64,000 nt of DNA from Subtercola endophyticus (GTDB lineage Bacteria; Actinomycetota; Actinomycetes; Actinomycetales; Microbacteriaceae), in assembly GCF_021044565.1 (NCBI RefSeq), contig NZ_CP087997.1, positions 1,240,001-1,304,000 on the forward strand, read 5' to 3'. Position numbers and translations under genes: made by a program. Under the pieces are notes generated by a model, which had not been told where the DNA came from, ran no database searches, and saw only the letters and a program-made list of their open reading frames with translations. Positions 9,234 through 22,364 of the stretch are shown here, in pieces; position 1 is the first letter of the stretch, and every line of letters begins with the position of its first letter.

Positions 9234-10434
9234 TCGCACCCGAACCCGCAGTATTCGTTCTCGAAGACGGCAACCGCTACATCGGACGCGCCTACGGAGC
9301 GCGCGGCCGCACCTTCGGCGAGGCGGTCTTCGCGACCGGCATGACCGGCTACCAAGAGACCCTCACCGATCCCTCGTACGCCGGCCAGATCGTCATGATG
9401 ACGGCCCCGCACATCGGCAACACCGGAACCAACGACGAAGACCTCGAGTCGTCGCGCATCTGGGTATCGGGCTATGTCGTGCGTGATCCTTCGCGCATCG
9501 TGTCGAACTTTCGCGCAACCCGCTCGCTCGACGACGATCTGATTCGTGACGAGGTGGTCGGCATCAGCGGAATCGACACGCGCGCGGTCACCCGGCACAT
9601 CCGGTCATCCGGAGCCATGCGCGCCGGCATCTTCTCGGGCCCCGACTTCGAGCTGTCACCGGATGCCCAGCTCGACCTGGTGCGCGCCGGAGCCGAGATG
9701 ACGGGGCTGAACCTGTCGAGCACCGTCTCGACGAACGAGCGCTACACCGTGCCCGCGGTGGGCGAACGGATCGGGTCGGTCGCGGTGCTCGACCTCGGCG
9801 TGAAGAAGTCCACTCTGAATTACCTCGCCCAGCGCGGGTTCGACGTGGAGGTGCTGCCGGAATCGGCCTCGACCGAAGAGGTGCTGGCGCTGGCCCCGAG
9901 CGCGCTGTTCTACTCGAACGGGCCGGGCGACCCCGAGGCATCCGAAGGTCACGTCGCCGTGCTGCAAGACGTGCTGCGCGCCGGGGTGCCGTACTTCGGC
10001 ATCTGCTTCGGCAACCAGCTGCTCGGGCGCGCGCTCGGCTTCGGAACCTACAAGCTGCCGTTCGGGCACCGCGGCATCAACCAGCCGGTACTCGATCGCA
10101 CTACCGGCAAGGTCGAGATCACGTCGCAGAACCACGGGTTCGCCGTCGACGCGCCGCGTGAGGGTGTCATCGAGTCGCCCGCCGGCTTCGGCCGGGTCGA
10201 GGTGAGTCACGTGAGTTTGAACGACGACGTGGTGGAGGGCATCCGCTGCCTCGACATCAACGCGTTCTCGGTGCAGTACCACCCCGAGGCGGCCGCAGGG
10301 CCGCACGACTCGATGTACCTGTTCGACCGGTTCAGAGACATGGTTCTCACCGGCAAACTCGACATCTCGACCGCTGGTGCCATCAGAGACACCACCGACA
10401 CCTCCGCTCTTCCCGAGACAGCAGAAAGCAAGTA

Positions 10435-10435
<1 letters not shown>
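9230..10435 (+). CDS. carA: Carbamoyl-phosphate synthase small (glutaminase) chain
   Basis: Hydrolyses glutamine and channels ammonia to CarB. The 401 residues comprise the N-terminal CPSase_sm domain ([20 protein letters not shown]) and a class I glutamine amidotransferase domain with the nucleophile in [12 protein letters not shown] and the His/Glu pair in SVQYHPEA. The GTG start overlaps the preceding stop and the TAA stop shares one base with the carB ATG. The last about 30 residues are a Ser/Thr-rich tail. Confidence 0.97.
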
Positions 10436-13763
<3,328 letters not shown>

Positions 13764-13767
<4 letters not shown>

Positions 13768-14765
13768 CCAGCACCGAAGACGGGGAGGGCGCCCCGCTCA
13801 CTGTTCCTGGCGCGATCGACTTTGCGAAAGTGCCCCCAAAATCTGAAGGTTCGGGCACTTTTCGCGAAGTCGATTCCGTCGCGGGGGGAGGAGGTGCGCG
13901 CGGGTTCGGCGCGCGCCTCGAGGAGGTTTTTGCGCGGTACGGGCAGCTGTGCGTGGGCATCGACCCGCACGATTATCTGCTCGACGCGTGGGGGCTGCCG
14001 CGCTCGGCCGAGGGGGTGCGCGAGTTCGGCCTGCGGGTCGTGGATGCCGCCGCCGGCCTGACGGGCATCGTCAAGCCTCAGGTCGCCTTCTTCGAGCTCT
14101 ACGGCGCTGCCGGGTTCGCGGCGCTCGAAGAGGTTCTGGCGGCTGCTCGAGCAGCGGGTCTGCTTGTCATTGCCGATGCCAAGCGCGGCGACATCGGCAG
14201 CAGCGTCGAGGCGTACGGACGAGCATGGCTCACCCCGGGTTCATCCCTCGAGGTCGACGCGATGACCCTGACGGCCTATACCGGAGTCGCATCGCTGACG
14301 GCGGTTTTTGACCTCGCTGAGTCGACCGGCAAGGGTGCGTTCGTTCTGAGCGCCACGTCGAATCCCGAGTCGTTCACGCTTCAAACGGCGCGTTCGGGCG
14401 AGTTATCCACAGCCGGGTTGGTGGCCTCAGAAGTGTGCACATTCAATCGGGTTCGCGTCTCGCAGAGCGGTGACCTCGGTAACATCGGACTCGTGCTCGG
14501 TGCAACCAAGAACCTCCTCGATTACGGCGTCGACCGCGACCTGCTCGCGACGACCCCGGCTCCTCCGGTGCTCGCCCCGGGTTTCGGCTTTCAGGGCGCC
14601 ACCTTCGACCAGGTGCGCTCCGTGTTCGGCCCGCTGGCCTCGGCGACTGTGGTAGCGGTGTCTCGGTCGGTGCTGCAGAGCGGTGCGCAGGGCCTCGGCG
14701 CGAGCATCCGGCAGCAGGCAGCTGAGCTGGCCGAAGCACTGGCGGCTACGGCGGCCACAGCGTGA
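13764..14765 (+). CDS. pyrF: Orotidine 5'-phosphate decarboxylase with palindrome-encoded N-terminal extension
   Basis: Decarboxylates OMP to UMP. It is of the longer actinobacterial type (PyrF type 2), with [18 protein letters not shown] near the start and the catalytic [10 protein letters not shown] block. The 333 residues exceed the about 280 expected. The excess is a 40-45 residue N-terminal extension, of which residues about 18-37 are encoded by an inverted repeat (13815-13874). No in-frame start codon exists between the palindrome and the conserved domain, and ATG 13764 gives the standard 4-base overlap with carB, so the extension is probably translated. It overlaps the next gene by GTGA. 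Confidence 0.93.
13815..13874. repeat. Inverted repeat inside the 5' end of pyrF
   Basis: The left arm at 13815-13835 (ATCGACTTTGCGAAAGTGCC and one more C) and the right arm at 13853-13874 are reverse complements except for one mismatch and one extra base. They flank a 17-base loop. The element is in frame and encodes a segment absent from PyrF proteins as I know them. Confidence 0.75.
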
Positions 14766-15730
14766 GGCCCCCCGAGGTCGACCGTGTCGCCGCCTCGAAG
14801 GCCGCCGTTGCCGCTCGGCGCGCTCGAGCGGCGGTGAAGAACGCGGTGGTCGAGGGCACCCGCTCGGCGTCAGATGTCGTGCAGGCGGGGCTCGCAGATC
14901 AGAGTTCTGCCGAGGGCGGTCTGCGTGTTCGCGAGCTGATGCTGTGTCTGCAGGGCCTCGGCCCGGTGCGGGTGGATCGCACGCTTCAGCAGCTCGGCAT
15001 CTCGCCGTCGAAACGTATCGGCGGGCTCGGCCGGCACCAGCAGCCCAAACTGCTCGAGTACCTCGACTCACGCGAACGCCGTGCCACGGGCGCGGCGGAT
15101 GCAGCGGCGGATGCGGCTGCGGACGCAGCGGGCTCGCTCGACTCGGCAAGCGCACGCGGTCGGGCCACGGCGGTGACGCCGACCAGGCTCGTCGTGCTTG
15201 CGGGCCCGACGGCCGTCGGCAAGGGAACGGTATCGACGTACATCCGCGAGAACTATCCGGATGTTCGGCTTTCGGTATCGGCGACCACCAGATCCCCACG
15301 CCCCGGCGAGGTCGACGGAGTCAGCTACTACTTCGTGACCGACGCCGAGTTCGACCGCATGGTCGCCGAGGGCGAGTTTCTCGAGTGGGCCGTGGTGCAC
15401 AATCAGTCGAGGTACGGCACACCGCGCTCCCCCGTTCAGCAGGCGCTCGATGCCGGCAAGAGTGTGCTGCTGGAGATCGATATTCAGGGTGCACGGCAGG
15501 TACGGGCATCCATGCCCGAGGCGGTGCTGGTGTTTCTGCTGCCGCCCACGTGGGAAGAACTGGTGCGCCGGCTCATCGGCCGCGGCACCGAATCGAGCGA
15601 GGAACAGGCGCGCCGATTGGCCACCGCGAAGGTCGAATTGGCGGCTCAAGACGAGTTCGATTACCGCGTCGTGAACAGCAAAGTCGAAGATGCGGCCCGA
15701 GAGGTCGTAGACTTGATGAATATTTCGTAG
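14762..15730 (+). CDS. gmk: Fusion of mIHF-type integration host factor and guanylate kinase
   Basis: A 322-residue fused protein. Residues about 1-105 match actinobacterial integration host factor: a basic helix ([19 protein letters not shown]), then the helix-turn region [20 protein letters not shown] and LLEYL at the end. An Ala/Asp linker (about 110-138) leads to guanylate kinase, residues about 140-320, with the P-loop [23 protein letters not shown] and the lid/core motifs. Gmk phosphorylates GMP; mIHF binds DNA. In most actinobacteria mihF and gmk are neighbouring separate genes. There is no internal start with a good ribosome site that I can see. It is the last gene coupled to the pyr operon; the next gap is 105 bases. 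Confidence 0.9.
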   Translation: MRPPEVDRVAASKAAVAARRARAAVKNAVVEGTRSASDVVQAGLADQSSAEGGLRVRELMLCLQGLGPVRVDRTLQQLGISPSKRIGGLGRHQQPKLLEYLDSRERRATGAADAAADAAADAAGSLDSASARGRATAVTPTRLVVLAGPTAVGKGTVSTYIRENYPDVRLSVSATTRSPRPGEVDGVSYYFVTDAEFDRMVAEGEFLEWAVVHNQSRYGTPRSPVQQALDAGKSVLLEIDIQGARQVRASMPEAVLVFLLPPTWEELVRRLIGRGTESSEEQARRLATAKVELAAQDEFDYRVVNSKVEDAAREVVDLMNIS

Positions 15731-15835
15731 GCCCGCCGCGGTCTTGCGTGCGCCGCACCTCACCTCGCGTGACTGCAACTCGTCTCGTGTGAGCGAGCGG
15801 CGCCGTGATCTTCCCTCGATTCAAGGAGTAACCTC

Positions 15836-16108
15836 ATGCCTTCCAAGCCACTCGGCATCATCGACCCGCCCATCGACGAACTGCTCTCGAAGGTCGACTC
15901 CAAGTACGCCCTCGTCATCTTCGCCTCGAAGCGTGCTCGCCAGATCAACGACTACTACGCCGACCTGCACGAAGGCAGCCTGTTCGACAACGTCGGCCCG
16001 CTGGTCGACTCCGGCATCGACGACAAGCCGCTGTCGATCGCGCTGCACGAGATCAACGAAGACAAGCTGACGGTGAAGGCCAACGAGCCTATCGCCGAGG
16101 TCAACTAA
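15836..16108 (+). CDS. rpoZ: RNA polymerase omega subunit
   Basis: Small subunit that helps RNA polymerase assembly and stability. The 90 residues begin [17 protein letters not shown] and contain the family core [21 protein letters not shown] clear AAGGAG ribosome site lies at the proper distance from ATG 15836. It follows the gmk fusion gene as in other actinobacteria and is closed by the strong terminator at 16126-16155. Confidence 0.95.
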   Translation: MPSKPLGIIDPPIDELLSKVDSKYALVIFASKRARQINDYYADLHEGSLFDNVGPLVDSGIDDKPLSIALHEINEDKLTVKANEPIAEVN

Positions 16109-16125
16109 GCTTTTCGCACTTTCAC

Positions 16126-16155
16126 AAGGCCCTCCGTTCGCGCGGAGGGCCTTTT
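16126..16155 (+). terminator. Rho-independent terminator after rpoZ
   Basis: A perfect 11-bp GC-rich stem, AAGGCCCTCCG (16126-16136) with CGGAGGGCCTT (16143-16153), 6-base loop, followed by TTTTG. It ends the pyr-gmk-rpoZ transcription unit. Confidence 0.9.
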
Positions 16156-16176
16156 GTGTCGTGGCAGAGTAGAGGC

Positions 16177-17451
16177 ATGAACATCGTCGTCGGCATCACC
16201 GGGGGAATCGCGGCCTACAAGGCGGTCGGCGTCGTCAGAGGGTTTGTACTCGCGGGTCACACCGTTCAGGTCATCGCCACCGAACACGCGCTGCGATTCG
16301 TCGGCAAGCCCACGCTCGAGGCCATCTCGCGCAACACGGTGCACACCGACCTCTACGAGGGTGTCTCCGAGGTGCGGCACGTCGCCATCGGGCAGGCGGC
16401 CGATCTCATCGTGATCGCGCCCACCACCGCGAACACTCTCGCGAAACTCGCGGCGGGCATCGCCGACGACCTGCTCGGCAACACCGTGCTGGCCACGAAG
16501 GCGCCCATTCTCTTGGCTCCCGCGATGCACACGGAGATGTGGATGAACGCGGCCACGGTCGCGAACGTCGCCCTCTTGCGTGAGCGGGGCTTTCGGTTCA
16601 TCGGTCCGGCGTCGGGGCAGCTGACGGGCTCCGACTCGGGGCCGGGGCGCATGGCGGAGCCCGACGAGATCGTGGCAGAGGGGCTGCGGATGCTCGGGGG
16701 AGGCGCGGCGCCGGCCGGGCATCCCCTCGGCGGCCAGCCGCAGGTCGAGCAGGGGAGCGAGCATCCGCTACCCGCGTCAGACGCTGCGCCCGTGGCGCGC
16801 GACCTGGAGGGCGTGAACATTCTGATCTCTGCGGGCGGCACGCGCGAGCCGCTGGACCCCGTGCGGTTCATCGGTAACCGATCGAGCGGCAAGCAGGGCG
16901 TCGCCCTCGCCGACGCGGCGGTCAGTCGTGGAGCGCGGGTCGTTTTCGTCGGGGCGCACCTCGAAGTGGAGGCGCCGCGGGGCGCGGAGATCCATTCGGT
17001 GGAGACGGCGGAGGAGCTGCGGGTGGAGATGATCGCCCTTGCGCCCGAAGCAGACCTGATCATCATGGCCGCGGCCGTGGCCGATTACCGGCCGCGGGCG
17101 GTCGCTGAGGCAAAGATCAAGAAGGAACAGGTCGGTGACACCCTGACTCTCGAGCTGGTGAAGAACGCCGATATTCTCGCGGAGCTCGCGACCGACGCGG
17201 GCGCGCACCAGACGATTGTGGGCTTTGCGGCCGAAACGGCGGCCACCTCTGACGAGCTTCTCGCGCTCGGCCGCGCGAAGATCGCACGCAAGGGCTGCGA
17301 CTTCTTAGTTATCAACAGGGTGGGGTGGCACGAGGGTTTCACCACAGACGGTAACGAAGTCGTGGTCGTGGATAAGACCGGGCATATAGTGATCGAGGTC
17401 GCCGGAACGAAAGTGTCGGTGGCACACAGCATTCTGTCTGCTGTTGTCTGA
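16177..17451 (+). CDS. coaBC: Phosphopantothenoylcysteine decarboxylase / phosphopantothenate-cysteine ligase
   Basis: Bifunctional enzyme of coenzyme A synthesis. The N-terminal flavoprotein CoaC domain shows NIVVGITGGIAAYKAV and PAMHTEMWMN with the active-site region. The C-terminal CoaB domain begins ILISAGGTREPLDPVRFIGN and contains the conserved AAAVADYRP. The two are joined by a Gly/Pro-rich linker at about residues 175-208. The protein has 424 residues from ATG 16177; an earlier in-frame GTG at 16156 lies in the terminator stem and is unlikely. metK follows after 52 bases. Confidence 0.95.
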   Translation: MNIVVGITGGIAAYKAVGVVRGFVLAGHTVQVIATEHALRFVGKPTLEAISRNTVHTDLYEGVSEVRHVAIGQAADLIVIAPTTANTLAKLAAGIADDLLGNTVLATKAPILLAPAMHTEMWMNAATVANVALLRERGFRFIGPASGQLTGSDSGPGRMAEPDEIVAEGLRMLGGGAAPAGHPLGGQPQVEQGSEHPLPASDAAPVARDLEGVNILISAGGTREPLDPVRFIGNRSSGKQGVALADAAVSRGARVVFVGAHLEVEAPRGAEIHSVETAEELRVEMIALAPEADLIIMAAAVADYRPRAVAEAKIKKEQVGDTLTLELVKNADILAELATDAGAHQTIVGFAAETAATSDELLALGRAKIARKGCDFLVINRVGWHEGFTTDGNEVVVVDKTGHIVIEVAGTKVSVAHSILSAVV

Positions 17452-17503
17452 CTGTTGTTAGCTGAATCTCGTTTTCCAGAACCACCACGCACACCGGAGC
17501 ACA

Positions 17504-18700
17504 ATGACGAACCTTCGCCTCTTCACGTCCGAGTCGGTCACTGAGGGCCACCCCGACAAGATCTGCGACCAGATCTCCGACAGCATTCTCGATGCACTTC
17601 TCGAGGTCGACCCCAGCAGCCGGGTAGCCGTCGAGACTCTGGTGACCACCGGACTGGTGCATGTCGCGGGCGAGGTCACCACGAAGGGGTACGTCGACAT
17701 CCCGACCATCGTGCGAGACAAGGTCACCTCCATCGGCTACACGTCGTCTGACATCGGGTTCGACGGCGCGAGCTGCGGCGTTTCGGTGTCGATCGGGGCA
17801 CAATCGCCCGACATCGCACAGGGCGTGAACAACGCCTGGGAGACCCGTCAGGGTGTGCCCGACTCCGACCCGCTCGACCGGCAGGGCGCCGGCGACCAGG
17901 GCATCATGTTCGGCTTCGCCACCACCGAGACCCCGCAGCTCATGCCGATTCCCATCTGGCTGGCGCATCGGCTCGCCGAGCGTCTCGCCGAGGTGCGCAA
18001 GACGGGGGCGCTCGACTACCTTCGGCCCGATGGCAAGACGCAGGTCACCATCGGCTATGAGGGGCTGATTCCGCGCACGGTCGAGACCGTTGTGCTCTCG
18101 ACGCAGCACACTCCGTCGGTCACCACCGAACAGCTGCAGCACGATGTGGCCGAGCTGATCATCCGCCCCGTTCTCGAGAACACCCCGCTCGACTCGGCGA
18201 GCACCCAATTGCTCATCAACCCGACAGGCCGCTTCGAGATCGGTGGCCCGCAGGGCGACGCCGGCGTCACGGGCCGCAAGATCATCGTCGACACCTACGG
18301 CGGCGCGAGCCGGCACGGCGGCGGGGCGTTCAGCGGAAAAGACCCGTCGAAGGTCGACCGTTCTGCCGCCTACGCCATGCGCTGGGTCGCCAAGAATGCG
18401 GTCGCCGCGGGTTTCGCCGACAAGCTCGAGGTGCAGATCGCATACGCCATCGGCAAGGCGGCTCCCGTGGGTCTCTACGTCGAAACCTTCGGCACCGGCC
18501 ACGTGCCCGACGAGCAGATCATCGCCGCGATTCGTGAGGTCTTCGACTTGCGCCCGGCAGCGATCATCTCCGACCTCGATCTCTTGCGCCCCATCTACGC
18601 CCAGACGTCCACGTATGGCCACTTCGGCCGCGACCTGCCCGACTTCACCTGGGAACGCCTCGACCGGGTCGAGGCCCTGCAGGGCGCCGCGCGGTTGTGA
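17504..18700 (+). CDS. metK: S-adenosylmethionine synthase
   Basis: Makes SAM from ATP and methionine. The 398 residues include [17 protein letters not shown] with the ATP-site His, [10 protein letters not shown] and the P-loop-like [22 protein letters not shown] lies 5 bases before ATG 17504. I looked for a SAM riboswitch in the short upstream gap and see none; the gap is too small. The stop overlaps the priA start (GTGA). Confidence 0.97.
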   Translation: MTNLRLFTSESVTEGHPDKICDQISDSILDALLEVDPSSRVAVETLVTTGLVHVAGEVTTKGYVDIPTIVRDKVTSIGYTSSDIGFDGASCGVSVSIGAQSPDIAQGVNNAWETRQGVPDSDPLDRQGAGDQGIMFGFATTETPQLMPIPIWLAHRLAERLAEVRKTGALDYLRPDGKTQVTIGYEGLIPRTVETVVLSTQHTPSVTTEQLQHDVAELIIRPVLENTPLDSASTQLLINPTGRFEIGGPQGDAGVTGRKIIVDTYGGASRHGGGAFSGKDPSKVDRSAAYAMRWVAKNAVAAGFADKLEVQIAYAIGKAAPVGLYVETFGTGHVPDEQIIAAIREVFDLRPAAIISDLDLLRPIYAQTSTYGHFGRDLPDFTWERLDRVEALQGAARL

Positions 18701-21426
18701 CCGCGAGCGGCTCCGCCCCGGCGGCCGGCGCCGAGGCGGTAGCGGTGCCCAGTGCCGCGACGGGAGGCGCCGCGGAGGTTGCGGTGCCCCATGCCGCTGC
18801 GACGGCGGGGGCCGCGCGGGCCAGCGAGTCGGCACCCGCGAGTGATGCGGTTCGCGACTCGCAGGCGGCCTCTGGGCCAAGGGTGGGTGTTCGGGTCGCA
18901 CGCGTGATGCTCGAGTCACCGCTGCCGCAGCTCGACAGGCTGTTCGACTACCGCATTCCTGACGCGCTGGTTGCGCAAACGCACCCCGGAGTGCGCGTGA
19001 AGGTGCCCTTGCGCACCGCCGGCCGCGTCTCGCGCGGCTACGTGATCGACATCACTGACCACGCCGATTTCACCGGCAACCTCAGCGACATCGAAGAGGT
19101 CGTCTCGGCTGCGCGTGTGCTCACTCCCGAGGTCTGGGCCCTCGCTCGGCGTGCCGCCGACCGGGCTGCCGGAACCGCGAGCGATATCGTGCGCCTCGCC
19201 GTTCCTCCGCGCCAGGTGCGCGTCGAAAAAGCCTGGCTCGCCCGTCGCGCGAATGCGACGGCGAAAGCAGCGTCTGGTGACGATACGAACACATCGCTAA
19301 CGGCCGCAAACTCTATCGACGGTCATCCTACGGAGCCCAGCACCACCCGCACCCCGTCACCATCCTTTGCCGAAATCGTCTCCAGCAGTGGACTCCCTGG
19401 TGTCGCGGACTCGGTAGCGGGCACCTCACGCGTGCCTGCGTACATCGAGGGATACGGCGCCGGCGTGATCGAACGCGCTCTCGAACGCGGCGACCGCATC
19501 GCGGTTACGGCGATTCCCACGGTGCGCCGGGTCGCTGACGTGCCAGACCGACCGGTCTTAGCACGCCCGCGCAACCCCAGCACAAACACGACCACTGCCC
19601 CCGCCACGACTCGCGCCTCCGCCGCCACAGGCCCCGCCACCGACAGCGCCGCGGCCTCCGCCTTCGACACCGCGGCCTCCGCCACCGACGCGAAGCATCC
19701 GGCCCCGAACGACAGCCAGCCGCCCTCCGCCACGGCCACTGCGCCCGGCAGCCCCACGCACGACAGCGCTGCTCTCGCCAACGCGAATCCGGCCGGCGCG
19801 CCTCTGGGCACCGCGTGGGTCGGAGCGTGGGCCGCCACGATGGCCGAGATGGCGGTTTATACGCTCGGGCTCGGCCGGTCATCCATTCTGGTGGTGCCCG
19901 ACTACCGCGACCAGGAGCAGCTCGAAACCGCTCTGCGCGCCGCACTCGCAACGCAACCGACGGCCGCCCCCGCCGCACGTGCAACGCAACCGGCAGCCGC
20001 CCGCCCCGCCCCCGCCGCCGACCACGCCCCCGGCGCCGTCTCGAGCACCGGCACGCGCGCTGCCGGTGAGATCGGCATCGTCGCGCGGCTCGACGCCCGC
20101 CAGACCAACCCCGAGCGGTACGCGAACTTTCTGGCCTGCCTCGACGAGCAACCGCGTATCGTCGTCGGAACACGCTCGGCCGTCTACGCACCGGCACACA
20201 ACCTCGGCCTCATCGCTCTGTGGGACGAAGCCGATCCACTGCACGAAGAACCGCTCAGCCCGTACGTCTCCTCGCGCGACGTCGCCCTCATCAGGCAAGA
20301 GCAGTCGGGCTGCGCGCTGGCCTTCGTCTCGCATTCGCGCAGCACCGAAGTGCAACGGCTGGTCGAGCTCGGCTTTGTCGACGACATTCCGCAGAGTCGG
20401 CGTTATCTGCCCAAAGTCGTGCCGACGTCGGCCCAAGGCGCCACAGACGCGCACTCCCAGAACACCCGCATACCGTCTTCGGCCTGGAACATCGCCCGCA
20501 CGGGTCTCGAGACCGGGCCCGTACTCATTCAGGTCGCCCGACCGGGGTACTCGCCGGTTCTGGCCTGCGCCAGCTGCACCAACCCGGCCCACTGCCTGGT
20601 CTGCGACGGCCCGCTGCGAGCAACCAGCCGAAAGGCCCCGCCCTCGTGCGCCTGGTGCGGAGCAATAGCCGCCCAGTGGCAGTGCCGGCACTGCGAGGGC
20701 ACGACCTTCACCCACATCGGCCAGGGCAGCACCCGCACCGCCGAAGAACTCGGGCGAGCGTTCCCCGCGACCCGCATTATCGTCTCCGACGGATCACGAT
20801 CGTTAGGCGTCGTCGGCTCCGCACCGGCGCTCGTCGTGGCCACCCGAGGGGCCGAGCCTGTCGCCGCCGGCGGCTACAGCGCCATTCTGCTTCTCGACGG
20901 CGAACGGATGCTCGCCCGCGAGTCGCTCACGGTCGCCGAAGACTGCCTGCGGTGGTGGTCGAACGCCATCGCCCTGGCAGCGCCCCGAGCCCCGACGGTC
21001 ATCGTCGGCGTCGGCGGTGAGCTCGCTCGCACCCTCGTCACCTGGCAGCAACCGCGTTTCGCAAGCGAAGAGCTGGCCGATCGCCGCCGTCTGCGGTTTC
21101 CGCCGGCGGTTCGTGTCGCGACCGTGCGTGGCACCCCAGAAGCCCTAGCAAGTGCTGTGAGAGAGCTTCAGGATTCGGTGCACGGCGAAGACAGCGCGAA
21201 GATAGATGTGCTCGGTCCGGTTCCCGACGCGTCACCCGACGAGATCGGCTTCGTCAGATCGATCGTTCGTTTCGACTACTCCGTCGGCCAGGTCGTGGCG
21301 AGCACGCTGAGGTCTGTCGTCATCAAGAACGCGACGAGCAGACGCAAGACCCCGGGCAGACCAACGAACTACCGCACCCCGCCCACCCTCCGGGTGCACT
21401 TCGACGACAGAGAGATCCTCGATTGA
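18697..21426 (+). CDS. priA: PriA-like primosomal protein N' with degenerate helicase motifs
   Basis: Replication-restart protein family. The 909-residue chain is far longer than the about 650-730 of typical PriA. The N-terminal 3'-DNA-binding domain ([32 protein letters not shown]) and the zinc-binding region with paired Cys (ACASC, HCLVC, SCAWC, QCRHC) are intact. The Walker A site is not recognisable ([17 protein letters not shown]) and the Walker B box reads [11 protein letters not shown], so ATPase activity is doubtful. Extra length comes from Ala/Thr/Pro-rich segments at about residues 1-60, 286-367 and 413-447. The GTG start overlaps metK and the stop overlaps fmt. Confidence 0.92.
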   Translation: MTASGSAPAAGAEAVAVPSAATGGAAEVAVPHAAATAGAARASESAPASDAVRDSQAASGPRVGVRVARVMLESPLPQLDRLFDYRIPDALVAQTHPGVRVKVPLRTAGRVSRGYVIDITDHADFTGNLSDIEEVVSAARVLTPEVWALARRAADRAAGTASDIVRLAVPPRQVRVEKAWLARRANATAKAASGDDTNTSLTAANSIDGHPTEPSTTRTPSPSFAEIVSSSGLPGVADSVAGTSRVPAYIEGYGAGVIERALERGDRIAVTAIPTVRRVADVPDRPVLARPRNPSTNTTTAPATTRASAATGPATDSAAASAFDTAASATDAKHPAPNDSQPPSATATAPGSPTHDSAALANANPAGAPLGTAWVGAWAATMAEMAVYTLGLGRSSILVVPDYRDQEQLETALRAALATQPTAAPAARATQPAAARPAPAADHAPGAVSSTGTRAAGEIGIVARLDARQTNPERYANFLACLDEQPRIVVGTRSAVYAPAHNLGLIALWDEADPLHEEPLSPYVSSRDVALIRQEQSGCALAFVSHSRSTEVQRLVELGFVDDIPQSRRYLPKVVPTSAQGATDAHSQNTRIPSSAWNIARTGLETGPVLIQVARPGYSPVLACASCTNPAHCLVCDGPLRATSRKAPPSCAWCGAIAAQWQCRHCEGTTFTHIGQGSTRTAEELGRAFPATRIIVSDGSRSLGVVGSAPALVVATRGAEPVAAGGYSAILLLDGERMLARESLTVAEDCLRWWSNAIALAAPRAPTVIVGVGGELARTLVTWQQPRFASEELADRRRLRFPPAVRVATVRGTPEALASAVRELQDSVHGEDSAKIDVLGPVPDASPDEIGFVRSIVRFDYSVGQVVASTLRSVVIKNATSRRKTPGRPTNYRTPPTLRVHFDDREILD

Positions 21427-22364
21427 GAATTGTCTTCGCCGGCACTCCCGCCGTTGCCGAACCGACGCTGCGCGCCCTCGCCGCGGCCCACGACATCGTG
21501 GCAGTCATCACCCGAGCGGATGCCCCGCAGGGCCGTAAGCGAGTGCTGACCCCGTCGCCCATTGCCGACGTCGCCGAGGCTCTCGGCCTGCCCGTCATCA
21601 AGGCCAACAAGCTCGACGCCGACGTCACCGCCCAGATCGAGGCTCTGCAGCCCGACCTCGGCGTGATCGTGGCGTACGGGGGGTTCGTGCGGGAACCGCT
21701 GTTGCACACGCCGCGCCTCGGCTGGATCAACCTGCACTTCTCCCTGCTACCGCGCTGGCGCGGGGCGGCTCCGGTTCAGCACGCGGTCATCGCGGGCGAC
21801 TCCGTCACCGGATCGAGCGTATTTCAGCTCGTCGAGGCCATGGACGCCGGGCCCGTGTTCGCCACGACCAGTGTCACGGTCGGCGCTCACCAGACCGCCG
21901 GCAGCCTGCTCGAGAACCTCGCCGTCGATGGGGCCGCTTTGACGCTCCGGGTCGTCGACGACCTCGCGGCCGGCACCGCCGTGTCCGTTCCGCAGCAGGG
22001 TGAGCCCACGCTCGCCCCGAAACTCATGCTCGAAGACGCCCACCTCGACTTCACCACGACACGGGCCGAAACCTACCAACGACTGCGGGGCGTGACCCCC
22101 GAGCCGGGCGCCTTCACCCTGCTGGGTGGTGCGGATGATCGGCTCAAGCTGCTCGAAGCCGAACCCGCGCACGACGCCGCCCCGCTGCCGGCCGGGCGCA
22201 TCCGGTCGGTTTCGGGCGCGGTGCTGGTCGGCACGGCAGATCTTCCGCTGCGGCTCGTGACCGTGCAACCCGCGGGCAAAAAGCCCATGGCCGCAGCCGA
22301 CTGGTGGCGCGGGCTCGCAAACCAGCCCAGTTCCACAGATCAGAACGAGGTGGTCGCGTCATGA
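21423..22364 (+). CDS. fmt: Methionyl-tRNA formyltransferase
   Basis: Formylates initiator Met-tRNA using 10-formyl-THF. The 313 residues include [13 protein letters not shown] at the N-terminus, the catalytic block NLHFSLLPRWRGAAPVQ and a C-terminal OB-like domain. The TTG start at 21423 is imposed by the conserved N-terminus (MRIVFAGT) and overlaps the priA stop. The stop overlaps the rsmB ATG. The gene carries no anomaly. Confidence 0.96.
   Translation: MRIVFAGTPAVAEPTLRALAAAHDIVAVITRADAPQGRKRVLTPSPIADVAEALGLPVIKANKLDADVTAQIEALQPDLGVIVAYGGFVREPLLHTPRLGWINLHFSLLPRWRGAAPVQHAVIAGDSVTGSSVFQLVEAMDAGPVFATTSVTVGAHQTAGSLLENLAVDGAALTLRVVDDLAAGTAVSVPQQGEPTLAPKLMLEDAHLDFTTTRAETYQRLRGVTPEPGAFTLLGGADDRLKLLEAEPAHDAAPLPAGRIRSVSGAVLVGTADLPLRLVTVQPAGKKPMAAADWWRGLANQPSSTDQNEVVAS

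Noticed and set aside
17452..17503. SAM riboswitch before metK
   Set aside because: The gap is only 52 bases and shows no aptamer-like stems.
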